From UBA2283 sp041658955 (lineage in GTDB: Bacteria > Patescibacteriota > Microgenomatia > UBA12405): a stretch of DNA of 17,062 nucleotides. Under the pieces are notes generated by a model, which saw nothing but the letters and a program-made list of their open reading frames with translations, was not told the DNA's origin and made no database searches. Shown here piece by piece: positions 1 through 6,646 of this stretch (position 1 is its first letter; every line of letters begins with the position of its first letter). The stretch is taken from positions 1-17,062 of the forward strand of contig JBAZZE010000021.1 of the NCBI GenBank assembly GCA_041658955.1. The letters run 5' to 3'. The translations under genes were made by a program, and so were the position numbers.

Positions 1-1317
1 TCTATCACCAACTGTTTTTTGACCAGTAGTGGAGACTGTAACCGAGGTATTTAGTTCCTTAACTGAACTTAGAACAGGAAAAGTTCCTTTACTTAAATCA
101 ACTTCGGAGACAGTTGGATCAAATGTGGCAGTGACGGTTTTTTGAAAATCATACGGGGTGAGGAACAGAGTTATCTCGGCTTTAGAATAGAAAAAAGGTA
201 TAAGAATAAGTAGTGGTGAGAACATGAGTAATATGAGCAAAGATTTTGATTGAAAGCGGGGAAGAGTGGGCTTATTAAATTTTATTTTGGGAAAATTTAA
301 ATTTACTTTTGGTTTGGTGGTAGCGATGGGGATATTGGGAAGTTCGACTATCGTTTCTGGTTCGGAAAGGTTAATTTGTGGGGGTAGATTTTCGACGGGA
401 GCAAAATTGTCATCCATTGGAGCAAAACCGACATCTTCAGGATCAATCTCGGTTAGGCCAGATTCGTCTTCAACTGGATAGGGTGTTTCTATTTGAGAAT
501 CTTCTTCGAAAGCAACTTCTTCCGGCTCGACTACTTCAACTTCATCTACAGATTCTGTTTCTTCAGTTTCTGGTTTAGTACGGTTAGACGAGACAGGTGA
601 GTTGTCAAATTGCGAAGTGACCGCCTGAAGAAAAACAGTGGTTAATTCTTGGGGATTGTATGATTTGATATCGGGAAAGTGAAGGAAAGTTTCGACATCT
701 TTACGACCGACCCAAGGGTGGGCTTTGATACTACTGAGAATATTTTCAGTATATGTTCCAGTGACAATAATTTGAGGAGGAAGGGTAGACTCGGTTTTTA
801 GTTCGAGCAGAGCATTTTCGAGGAGTACTGAACTAAATTCTCCAACAATACTTTTTTCCACCCGCTCGATCACTTTTCCTAAATAAATTAAAGAAACTAA
901 CATTTCATCGTTTTGAAAGTTAACTAAGACAAAACTAGAAAGATAGCCTTCTGTCTGATTATTGGTTTCCGCAATCGCATCGTCATAGCTAATAAAACCC
1001 ATGGGGCGAAGTTTCATATCCCGAAACATTTCTTCAAATAACTTGAGTTTTTCGGATAAAATTTTGCCATCTATACCAATCCATGATGGTGGAATAACTA
1101 GGGCAATAGTATCCGGTTCTGAATCGGAATCAAGCATAGCTGCTTGCGCCGCTGCTGAGAGAGACTGGTCTACAGCTTGGGCAAAAGGATGAGGACTGAG
1201 TTCAAAAGGAATGTTGGGACCAGTTGAAGATATTCGATAACTTTGCTCGAAAGTTACTAGAGAAACCGCAAGCGAGGCGGAACTGATATTGGCTAACCAA
1301 AAAGGACCACTATTCAT
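1..1317 (-). CDS. Membrane-anchored protein with actin-like (PilM/FtsA-type) N-terminal domain, C-terminus cut by window edge
   Basis: The frame is open from an ATG at 1315-1317 to base 1, giving 439 residues; an in-frame TGA at 1339-1341 fixes the upstream limit. Residues about 1-238 look like an actin/ASKHA fold: alternating hydrophobic strands, a segment reading TIALVIPPSWIG, and a late PPQIIVTGTYTE strand-turn resembling the adenosine motif of PilM-type proteins. Residues about 240-345 are a low-complexity linker rich in Glu, Asp and Pro. Residues about 360-376 are one strongly hydrophobic helix, preceded by Lys/Arg (topology N-in), then an extracellular part beginning with beta-rich sequence and a Thr/Val-rich TGQKTVGDR segment. 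Similar TGKKxVG repeats occur in large envelope proteins of Patescibacteria, as I recall the family. A role in pilus or envelope assembly is inference. It lies 72 nt downstream of alaS on the same strand. No Shine-Dalgarno sequence is visible. Confidence 0.75.
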   Translation of the reverse strand, partial: MNSGPFWLANISSASLAVSLVTFEQSYRISSTGPNIPFELSPHPFAQAVDQSLSAAAQAAMLDSDSEPDTIALVIPPSWIGIDGKILSEKLKLFEEMFRDMKLRPMGFISYDDAIAETNNQTEGYLSSFVLVNFQNDEMLVSLIYLGKVIERVEKSIVGEFSSVLLENALLELKTESTLPPQIIVTGTYTENILSSIKAHPWVGRKDVETFLHFPDIKSYNPQELTTVFLQAVTSQFDNSPVSSNRTKPETEETESVDEVEVVEPEEVAFEEDSQIETPYPVEDESGLTEIDPEDVGFAPMDDNFAPVENLPPQINLSEPETIVELPNIPIATTKPKVNLNFPKIKFNKPTLPRFQSKSLLILLMFSPLLILIPFFYSKAEITLFLTPYDFQKTVTATFDPTVSEVDLSKGTFPVLSSVKELNTSVTVSTTGQKTVGDR

Positions 1318-1389
1318 CAATATAAGAATACTACAAAATCAGTCTTGATCACTCACTTTGGTGTAAAGGTAGTCGATATCAAAATATTT

Positions 1390-3096
1390 TTACTCAAGAG
1401 TGGCGTATATCCGTCGTTTACCGGCAGAGGCAGATTCTTCTTTTTGAATTTTGAACTTACCAAGGACTCCAGTATGTTCGACATGGGGACCAGTACAGAC
1501 TTCTTTGGAAAAATCTCCCATGGTGTACATGGTGACTGTTTCCGGATATTTAGAACCAAAGAAAGCGAGCGCTCCTTGCTTTTGTGACTCGACAAAAGAA
1601 AGTGTGTCACAGGTAACTTTCAGGTCTCGACCGATTTGCTCATTAACCATGCTTTCAACTTGTTTAAGTTGGTCATCAGTTAACTTTTCAGGATGAGAAA
1701 AGTCAAAACGCAAACGCTCACTGGTTATATTTGAGCCTGATTGCTGAACGTGAGTACCTAAAATTTTACGAAGTGAAGCGTGGAGTAAATGGGTGGCAGT
1801 ATGGTATTTAGTAATAATTTCACTATGATCGGCCAAACCGGACTTGAATTTACCGGCAGATAACGTTTGAGATTGTTTGATATGGTCTGCCTTGTGTTTA
1901 TCAAATTCCACCCTATCTAAGGTTAGATTGTTTTTTGATAATTCTTCCTCAACCATTTCAACTGGAAAGCCGAAAGATTGGTATAAGTCAAAAGCTTCTT
2001 TACCAGAAACATTGTGCTGACGGTCAATTAGTTTATTAATTTCGGCAAGACCTTTAGTTAGAGTTTTCCTGAACTTGGTTTCTTCACCATCGAGTATCGA
2101 AAGAATTCGATCTTTATTTTGATTTAATTCGGAATATATACCGGCAAAGTTATCCTGATTGTCGATAACTGACATAGCTATATCAGAACAAAAATTAGTC
2201 TCTATAGAAATTAGTTTTCCTTGACGGACTGCTCGACGGATAAGTCGGCGAAGGACATAACCTGCTTCTTTATTGGATGGATCGACCCCATCGGCAATAA
2301 TAAAGACAGCGGAGCGAATGTGATCAGCGATTATCCGCATTTGTCTTTGATTATCTGAATATTTTTTACCGGAAAGTAGTTCTATTTTTTGGATAATGGG
2401 ATACCAGATTGTTGATAAGTAATTGTCTTCGTGACCCTCTAAGAAAGCAGTGGTCCGCTCGACACCCATGCCAGTATCAACATTTGGTTTGGCTAACAGT
2501 TCAAATTTACCCTCTGAATTTTTATTAAATTGCATGAAAACATCATTCCAAATCTCGACTCCATCAATAAACATTTCTGAATCAGGACCACAAGGGCCTG
2601 TAGCACCGGCTGGGCCCCACCAATTGTCAGACTTGGGTAAAAAACGGATTCGGTCTTCAGGAATACCAATTTTTTTCCAGATTTCGGAACTTTGGGTATC
2701 TTTTTCAGCATCCTGATCCCCAGCAAAACAAGTGACTGATAATCTAGATTTGTCCAGATTTAAATGTTTAGTTATAAATTCAAAACTCCAATTTAGGGCA
2801 TCTTCTTTGAAGTAATCCCCCAGTGACCAATTGCCAAGCATCTCAAAAAATGTGTGATGAGTAGTGTCCCCTACCTCATCGATATCTCCAGTTCGGACAC
2901 ACTTTTGAACATCTACCAAGCGTTTACCAAGGGGGTGGGGTTGACCCAAAAGAAAAGGAACCAGTGGATGCATGCCAGCGGAGATAAAGAGAGTGGTTGG
3001 GTCGTTTTCGGGGACCAGAGATGCCGAAGGAATTTCGACATGACCCTTGCTAACAAAAAACTCAATATACTTGTTTTTTAATTCACGGGCGTTCAT
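1390..3096 (-). CDS. alaS: Alanyl-tRNA synthetase, minimal form
   Basis: This class II enzyme charges tRNA-Ala with alanine in the cytoplasm. The 568 residues open with a typical N-terminus (SKGHVEIPSASLVPENDPTTLF), followed by HHTFFEMLGNWSLGDYF (80-96), GATGPCGPDSE (164-174), the VDTGMGVER motif 3 region (206-214) and the RIIADHIRSAVFIIADGV segment (254-271). The editing domain keeps the zinc ligands H432 and H436 (HTATH) and C534 and H538 (CTGPH). Compared with the 876-residue E. coli enzyme, two parts are absent: the beta-barrel before HTATH (no YAESGGQ-like motif) and the whole C-terminal C-Ala domain after the editing domain. GFPVE (376-380) has Glu where E. coli has Asp. Short AlaRS forms occur in reduced bacteria. 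The gene starts 21 nt after the GNAT stop, with its own -10 box just before the ATG. Confidence 0.93.
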   Translation of the reverse strand: MNARELKNKYIEFFVSKGHVEIPSASLVPENDPTTLFISAGMHPLVPFLLGQPHPLGKRLVDVQKCVRTGDIDEVGDTTHHTFFEMLGNWSLGDYFKEDALNWSFEFITKHLNLDKSRLSVTCFAGDQDAEKDTQSSEIWKKIGIPEDRIRFLPKSDNWWGPAGATGPCGPDSEMFIDGVEIWNDVFMQFNKNSEGKFELLAKPNVDTGMGVERTTAFLEGHEDNYLSTIWYPIIQKIELLSGKKYSDNQRQMRIIADHIRSAVFIIADGVDPSNKEAGYVLRRLIRRAVRQGKLISIETNFCSDIAMSVIDNQDNFAGIYSELNQNKDRILSILDGEETKFRKTLTKGLAEINKLIDRQHNVSGKEAFDLYQSFGFPVEMVEEELSKNNLTLDRVEFDKHKADHIKQSQTLSAGKFKSGLADHSEIITKYHTATHLLHASLRKILGTHVQQSGSNITSERLRFDFSHPEKLTDDQLKQVESMVNEQIGRDLKVTCDTLSFVESQKQGALAFFGSKYPETVTMYTMGDFSKEVCTGPHVEHTGVLGKFKIQKEESASAGKRRIYATLE

Positions 3097-3102
3097 AGGG
3101 AG

Positions 3103-3131
3103 ATTATAACAAGACTATCAAAGAGTGAAAA
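3103..3131 (-). promoter_or_regulatory. Probable promoter of alaS, leaderless type
   Basis: On the minus strand a TTTTCA -35 (3126-3131) is followed by a 17-nt spacer and a perfect TATAAT (3103-3108). Only 6 nt (CTCCCT) separate the -10 box from the alaS ATG at 3096, so the transcript should begin at or very near the start codon. The promoter overlaps the end of the GNAT gene. No Shine-Dalgarno sequence is present, which agrees with leaderless translation. Confidence 0.5.
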
Positions 3132-3585
3132 TCGCTTCTTTACGGTCAACGTGTCGAAAGCCTGCTTTTGAATGAGCCTTGAGTGATTTGACATTTTCTA
3201 AGTTGATTAGGGACCATATCTTTTTAATTCCATTTTTTTTAGCCACCGAAGTTAGATGATCAAATAATTTTTGAGCAACACCACTACCTTGATGAGTCGG
3301 GTCAATGGCAATATATTCTATATATACTTCGTGATATACGGGGACAGTTTCGTAAGCAAAAATAAAACCAACAACGTTATTATCAATTTCGACAAGAAAA
3401 CTATAACCAGAATTTACATAACCATCAAAGTTTGGTTGTCGGCTTACCAGACATAATTCCTTTTCTATTGAAGTAAGTTTGGCCCATTGTTCGTCACCAA
3501 GATATTGGATTTGAGTTAATTCGTCGACGTGACGAATTGCCGAAAAATCAGTGCTGCCAATTGGTCTTATATTTGTAATAGACAT
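3118..3585 (-). CDS. GNAT-family N-acetyltransferase
   Basis: This is a 155-residue, single-domain Gcn5-related acetyltransferase, the usual length for a RimI-like protein. Motif A, which binds the acetyl-CoA pyrophosphate, is visible as YIAIDPTHQGSGVAQKLF (91-108), with HQGSGVA matching the family Q/RxxGxG/A signature. The preceding strand GFIFAYETVPVYHEVYIEYIAI and the C-terminal NVKSLKAHSKAGFRHV (motif B: N..A...Y/H...GF) also fit. The acceptor substrate cannot be read from the sequence; a protein amine, an amino sugar and a small amine are all possible. It is first in a minus-strand pair with alaS and is divergent from the folE operon, about 236 bp away start to start. GNAT enzymes also cap amino-glycoside thiols (MshD in mycothiol synthesis), which matters because of the PIG-L and GT4 genes across the divergent promoter. 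Confidence 0.85.
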   Translation of the reverse strand: MSITNIRPIGSTDFSAIRHVDELTQIQYLGDEQWAKLTSIEKELCLVSRQPNFDGYVNSGYSFLVEIDNNVVGFIFAYETVPVYHEVYIEYIAIDPTHQGSGVAQKLFDHLTSVAKKNGIKKIWSLINLENVKSLKAHSKAGFRHVDRKEAIFTL

Positions 3586-3615
3586 AATTCAGTGTTTGAA
3601 TTGTTTTGTATGGAG

Positions 3616-3621
3616 ATTATA
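3616..3621 (-). promoter_or_regulatory. Probable -10 box of the GNAT/alaS transcript
   Basis: A perfect TATAAT on the minus strand lies 30 nt before the GNAT start codon and is followed by CTCCAT, the same TATAATCTCC string found in front of alaS. No good -35 is seen at 16-18 nt, so this call rests on the -10 and its position. Confidence 0.35.
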
Positions 3622-3692
3622 GCAAAAATTTAGATTATTTCTTTAACTACATTAGACAATAATTGTACACATTGGTTATGTAACTATACCCA

Positions 3693-3720
3693 TTGACTAA
3701 TCTCTCATGTGTGGTATAAA
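3693..3720 (+). promoter_or_regulatory. Sigma70-like promoter of the folE operon
   Basis: A TTGACT -35 (3693-3698) and TATAAA -10 (3715-3720) are 16 nt apart. The -10 is preceded by TGTGG. The expected transcription start is about 3725-3728, which places the whole structured leader in the transcript. The box resembles the TGGTATAA elements at 10488-10497 and 16524-16532. Confidence 0.65.
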
Positions 3721-3725
3721 TAACA

Positions 3726-3821
3726 GCAACTACGGTGGCAAGCATACGGACGTAAGAGCCGGACCATTAAACTTGCACGGTAGCAGGACACCACTTCCTT
3801 TAGTGGTCCATTAAATCCTGC
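3726..3821 (+). ncRNA. Structured leader RNA in front of folE-queD-queE: candidate riboswitch or other cis-regulator with two tandem units
   Basis: Two adjacent stem units of similar plan fill the 5' leader. Unit 1: CTAC (3730-3733) pairs with GTAG (3780-3783); then come a G-G mismatch, GT/AC, a bulged G3737 and GCAAG (3738-3742) with CTTGC (3772-3776). An inner CGG/CCG (3747-3749 / 3759-3761) is possible. Unit 2: GCAGGA (3783-3788) pairs with TCCTGC (3816-3821) and encloses a hairpin ACCACT / AGTGGT (3790-3795 / 3802-3807) with loop TCCTTT. In both units the same octamer CCATTAAA (3764-3771 and 3808-3815) sits just 5' of the closing strand. The unit 2 stem ends at the base before the folE ATG, so it could control start-codon access. 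No Shine-Dalgarno sequence is seen. It does not match my recollection of preQ1-I, preQ1-II or tetrahydrofolate riboswitches. A deazapurine or pterin ligand is inference from the downstream genes. Confidence 0.6.
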
Positions 3822-4400
3822 ATGAAAAAATTAAAACAAACAAAAGAAGAGAGGGCGATAAGAGATTTATTAACCTTTTATGGTGAAAAACCCCAGAGAG
3901 ACGGTCTTCAAGAAACACCCGCGCGAGTAATCCGCATGTACAAAGAGCTATTGAGCGGATATACAGATGATCCCAAAAGACATTTCAAACTATTTGACAG
4001 TGACGGATTCCACAACTTAGTTACAGTCAGCAATATTGACTTCTATAGTTTATGTGAACATCACATGATTCCATTTTATGGAAAAGTTCATATTGGTTAT
4101 ATTCCAAATGGAAAAGTCTTGGGACTTTCAAAATTTGCCAGACTGGTCGAAACTTTTACCAGAAGACTTCAAACACAAGAGAATATCACCCGACAACTAT
4201 CTGAAGCTATTGAAGAAAACATGCATCCCCAAGGCTTAGCTGTGATCGTAGAGGCAGAACACCTTTGTGTCAGTATGCGCGGAATTAAAAAGAAAGGCTT
4301 TGTAACCACAACTAGTGTGTTTATGAATGAACTTAAAACAGATAAATCATTGATCGATCAGTTCTATCGCGATATCGCTAATTATTCTTTAAAAAAATAA
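3822..4400 (+). CDS. folE: GTP cyclohydrolase I (type IA)
   Basis: The enzyme converts GTP to 7,8-dihydroneopterin triphosphate, the first step shared by folate and 7-deazaguanine synthesis, in the cytoplasm as a homodecamer in known members. In the 192 residues, the zinc ligands are C78 and H81 in SLCEHHMIPF and C149 in EAEHLCVSMRG. The block YGKVHIGYIPNGKVLGLSKFAR and the RLQTQENITRQ segment are diagnostic. It is shorter at the N-terminus than the 222-residue E. coli protein but complete in the catalytic domain. The ATG directly follows the closing stem of the leader RNA. The TAA stop abuts the queD ATG with no gap. Operon position with queD and queE argues for a deazaguanine role; use in folate synthesis cannot be excluded. 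Confidence 0.95.
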   Translation: MKKLKQTKEERAIRDLLTFYGEKPQRDGLQETPARVIRMYKELLSGYTDDPKRHFKLFDSDGFHNLVTVSNIDFYSLCEHHMIPFYGKVHIGYIPNGKVLGLSKFARLVETFTRRLQTQENITRQLSEAIEENMHPQGLAVIVEAEHLCVSMRGIKKKGFVTTTSVFMNELKTDKSLIDQFYRDIANYSLKK

Positions 4401-4850
4401 ATGATCGTCGTCAAACAAATCGAGTGGGACATGGGTCATCGAGTTATGAATCATAATTCGAAATGTAAAAATATTCATGGCCACAGATACAAGATGGAAG
4501 TTGCCCTTGAGGGAAACCTTATCGGAAACGAAGGTGATTCAAGTGAGGGTATGGTAATCGACTTTGGTGATATCAAAAAAATTGCCATGGAATATGTACA
4601 TGATGTACTCGACCATGGTTTTATGGTGTGGGAAAAAGATGAAAAACTTTTAAAGTTTTTTGCTGAAAATCCTGATCAGAAACATATAGTAGTACCTTTT
4701 ACTTCAACTGCCGAAAATATTGCTAAGTGGGTGTTTGACCAACTTAACACTAAGTATACTGATTCATATAAGACTGGTTTACGCCTAAAGTTCATCAGAC
4801 TTTGGGAGACTCCAACTGGTTATGTTATTTGTAACCAGGATGAACAATAA
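4401..4850 (+). CDS. queD: 6-carboxy-5,6,7,8-tetrahydropterin synthase
   Basis: QueD turns dihydroneopterin triphosphate into 6-carboxytetrahydropterin, the second step to preQ0. The 149-residue PTPS-family protein keeps the zinc histidines H13 (DMGHRV) and H26 and H28 (HGH). The catalytic cysteine C22 stands in CKNIHGH, the C-x3-HGH spacing of QueD rather than that of eukaryotic PTPS. VIDFGDIKK (52-60), LDHGFM (70-75) and the substrate-binding glutamate E136 in WETPTGY are present. It is somewhat longer than the roughly 120-residue E. coli enzyme, with an insertion around 39-50 and an extended 76-97 loop. The ATG follows the folE stop directly, indicating translational coupling, and its 3' end overlaps the probable start of queE by 11 nt. 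Confidence 0.93.
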   Translation: MIVVKQIEWDMGHRVMNHNSKCKNIHGHRYKMEVALEGNLIGNEGDSSEGMVIDFGDIKKIAMEYVHDVLDHGFMVWEKDEKLLKFFAENPDQKHIVVPFTSTAENIAKWVFDQLNTKYTDSYKTGLRLKFIRLWETPTGYVICNQDEQ

Positions 4851-5646
4851 TGTTTATCAGCCAACTCCTGAGGAAAAAGTAAAACTGTCTCCGGTGGCTG
4901 GAAGTTTCAAAGTAAGTGGTGACAAAGTATTTGCTACTCTTCAAGGTGAAGGACTTTTTGCTGAAGAAGGGGGTACTGCTGGTTGTCCATCTGTTTTCAT
5001 CCGTTTGCAGTTTTGTAACTTAAAGTGTGGAAAAACTGGTGGTTGGAAGTGCGATACAGGATACACTTGGGATACTGATAGAGCTGAATATTGGCAAGAA
5101 CCAGAGGACTGGACTATTGAAAGAGCCAAAGAAGAGATAGAAAAAGCATGGGAGGAAAAATTCGCCGACAAAGACAAATCTATTAGAAGAGTTGTGGTCA
5201 CCGGTGGAGAACCACTGTTACAACAAGACAAAATAGCCAAGTTGGTCGAGCTAATGAGTGATTGGAATTTTGAAATTGAGACAAATGGTACTATCGCACC
5301 AAACGATGCTCTAAAAAGGTGTCAAATAAATTGTTCACCAAAACTAGCCAATAGTGGAAATGAATTAGCCATGAGATATCGTCCTGATGTATTAAAGCTA
5401 ATTAATTCATGGGATAAAAGTTGGTTTAAATTTGTAGTCAACGACAATGCTGATTTTGAAGAAATAAAAAAGATTGTCGAAGATTGTAATCTAAATAGTG
5501 ACAAAATACTGATCATGCCAGAAGGCTATACCCTAGAAGCAGTCAACCAACATTTGGAAGTAATCAAGGAAAAAGTAAAAGAAATGGGTTGGAGAATAAC
5601 TAATCGCAATCAATTAATTTGGTTTGGAACCAAAAGGAGAACCTAA
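4840..5646 (+). CDS. queE: 7-carboxy-7-deazaguanine synthase, radical SAM
   Basis: QueE makes 7-carboxy-7-deazaguanine from carboxytetrahydropterin using S-adenosylmethionine and a 4Fe-4S cluster. The sequence shows the early TLQGEG motif (33-38), a cysteine cluster C59-x3-C63-x7-C71 followed by DT (FCNLKCGKTGGWKCDT), the VTGGEPLL SAM-binding motif (120-127) and an IETNGT segment. The spacing between the second and third cysteines is longer than the classical CX3CX2C because of a GKTGGW-containing insertion. QueE proteins with altered spacing are known in other bacteria. The start at 4840 gives 268 residues and an 11-nt overlap with queD; an in-frame ATG at 4822 is an alternative that adds six residues. 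The next gene begins just after the stop, with a Shine-Dalgarno sequence inside the queE end. Confidence 0.9.
   Translation: MNNNVYQPTPEEKVKLSPVAGSFKVSGDKVFATLQGEGLFAEEGGTAGCPSVFIRLQFCNLKCGKTGGWKCDTGYTWDTDRAEYWQEPEDWTIERAKEEIEKAWEEKFADKDKSIRRVVVTGGEPLLQQDKIAKLVELMSDWNFEIETNGTIAPNDALKRCQINCSPKLANSGNELAMRYRPDVLKLINSWDKSWFKFVVNDNADFEEIKKIVEDCNLNSDKILIMPEGYTLEAVNQHLEVIKEKVKEMGWRITNRNQLIWFGTKRRT
5635..5639 (+). promoter_or_regulatory. Shine-Dalgarno site fixing the start of the G1PDH-like gene
   Basis: AGGAG lies 8 nt before the ATG at 5648 and overlaps the 3' end of queE. It is one of the few clear Shine-Dalgarno sequences in the window, and it rules against the in-frame ATG at 5624, which lies upstream of it. 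Confidence 0.65.
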
Positions 5647-5647
5647 T

Positions 5648-6646
5648 ATGGCAAACGAAAAAACCATTGGCCAACTACCAAAGCTGGTGTGGATGAACAT
5701 TAGGGATCTAAATGAAAAAAGAAAAGTTTTGTTAATCGCCAACAAAACTATTTTGGATAGCCACTTTGAACTAACATCTATTTTTAATAACCCCAAAACT
5801 CTAAGTATTACTTCATCGACTAAGGCTGATGCCGATAGTGTACTTGACCAGTTAGACGACTGTGAAGTAATTTATGCTGTTGGTAGTGGAAGAACAATTG
5901 ATGTAGCCCGATATTTGGCTAGTCAAAAAAACAAAGAAATAATCTGTGTCCCAACCATGATTTCATCGGATGCTTTTTTAGTAAATTGTACTGGACTTAG
6001 AGAAAACCAAGGCGTGACTTATTATCAAAGCAAGGCTGCTGATATGGTGATATTAGACTGGAATTTATTGGGTAAGATAGATAAAAAATATAATATTGGA
6101 GGGTGTGGAGATGTACTATCTATATACACCGGACTGTGGGACTGGAAACACTTTGATGATAACTTTTCTGAAAGTGTAGCTATAACAGCCCAAGGAATTT
6201 TAGATGGAATGATGAGTGAAGTCGATGAAATAGCTGAAGGATCCCAAAAAGGACTGGAGGCGATAATAAATGCACTGGTTATGGAAGTTGAACTATGTTA
6301 CTTATATGGAAACAGCCGACCAGAAGAGGGTGCTGAACATTTCTTTGCCTATTGTGTCGAAAGTAAAGTCGAACATTTTTTACATGGAGAAATGGTTGGA
6401 TTTGGGATTTTACTGGGGGCATTTATACAAGGCCAAGATGTTGCCAATATGAGAGCGTTTATGGATAAGGTTGGCTTAAACTATCGACCAAACGGCTTAA
6501 CCAAAGATATTGTAGTGGAGACTCTTAAAGAACTGCCTACTTATGTAAAGAACCACAACTTAGTAAAAAGTGTTTATAACGAATTTAACTACGAAACCAA
6601 TAAAAATGAGATCAATTCGTTTATTGATTCAATTTTAATAAAATGA
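5648..6646 (+). CDS. sn-glycerol-1-phosphate dehydrogenase / AraM-like enzyme (dehydroquinate-synthase fold)
   Basis: The 332-residue NAD(P)-binding metalloenzyme belongs to the Fe-ADH / dehydroquinate-synthase superfamily. It shows YAVGSGRTIDVARY (76-89, nucleotide binding), VPTMISSDAF (101-110), and the three probable metal ligands D155 in GGCGDVLS, H231 in SRPEEGAEHFF and H246 in HGEMVGFG. The GDVLSIYTGLWDWK block (154-167) closely fits glycerol-1-phosphate dehydrogenases (GDxxxxxTAxxDWxL) more than true dehydroquinate synthases. Known family members reduce dihydroxyacetone phosphate; relatives in natural-product and surface-glycan loci act on other phosphorylated ketoses or make cyclitols (2-deoxy-scyllo-inosose synthase belongs to the wider fold). 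The substrate here is unknown. It sits in the operon right after queE, and its TGA overlaps the next ATG (ATGA). Confidence 0.82.
   Translation: MANEKTIGQLPKLVWMNIRDLNEKRKVLLIANKTILDSHFELTSIFNNPKTLSITSSTKADADSVLDQLDDCEVIYAVGSGRTIDVARYLASQKNKEIICVPTMISSDAFLVNCTGLRENQGVTYYQSKAADMVILDWNLLGKIDKKYNIGGCGDVLSIYTGLWDWKHFDDNFSESVAITAQGILDGMMSEVDEIAEGSQKGLEAIINALVMEVELCYLYGNSRPEEGAEHFFAYCVESKVEHFLHGEMVGFGILLGAFIQGQDVANMRAFMDKVGLNYRPNGLTKDIVVETLKELPTYVKNHNLVKSVYNEFNYETNKNEINSFIDSILIK

Noticed and set aside
266..1192. Several plus-strand open frames opposite the membrane-protein gene
   Set aside because: They are antisense to an uninterrupted 439-codon minus frame with membrane and linker features, and their translations are low complexity.
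1345..2716. Open frames opposite or within alaS
   Set aside because: Shadows of a complete, motif-rich alaS frame.
3661..3692. Terminator in the divergent GNAT-folE intergenic region
   Set aside because: Only a short AT-rich inverted repeat near ACAATAATTGT; no GC stem or T-run, and neither flanking gene ends there.
3726..3796. tRNA-like reading of the folE leader, which contains an ACCA string
   Set aside because: No T-arm GTTCRANNC motif, no D-arm pattern and no acceptor stem pairing; the pairings that do form fit two tandem leader stems.
3726..3821. Known riboswitch classes (preQ1-I, preQ1-II, tetrahydrofolate, guanidine-II)
   Set aside because: Conserved cores of these classes as I know them are not found; the ACGG strings are not in ACGR tetraloops closed by stems. 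A model search would be decisive.
4941..5796. Minus-strand open frames across queE and the following gene
   Set aside because: Ser/Leu-rich antisense translations of well-supported plus-strand genes.
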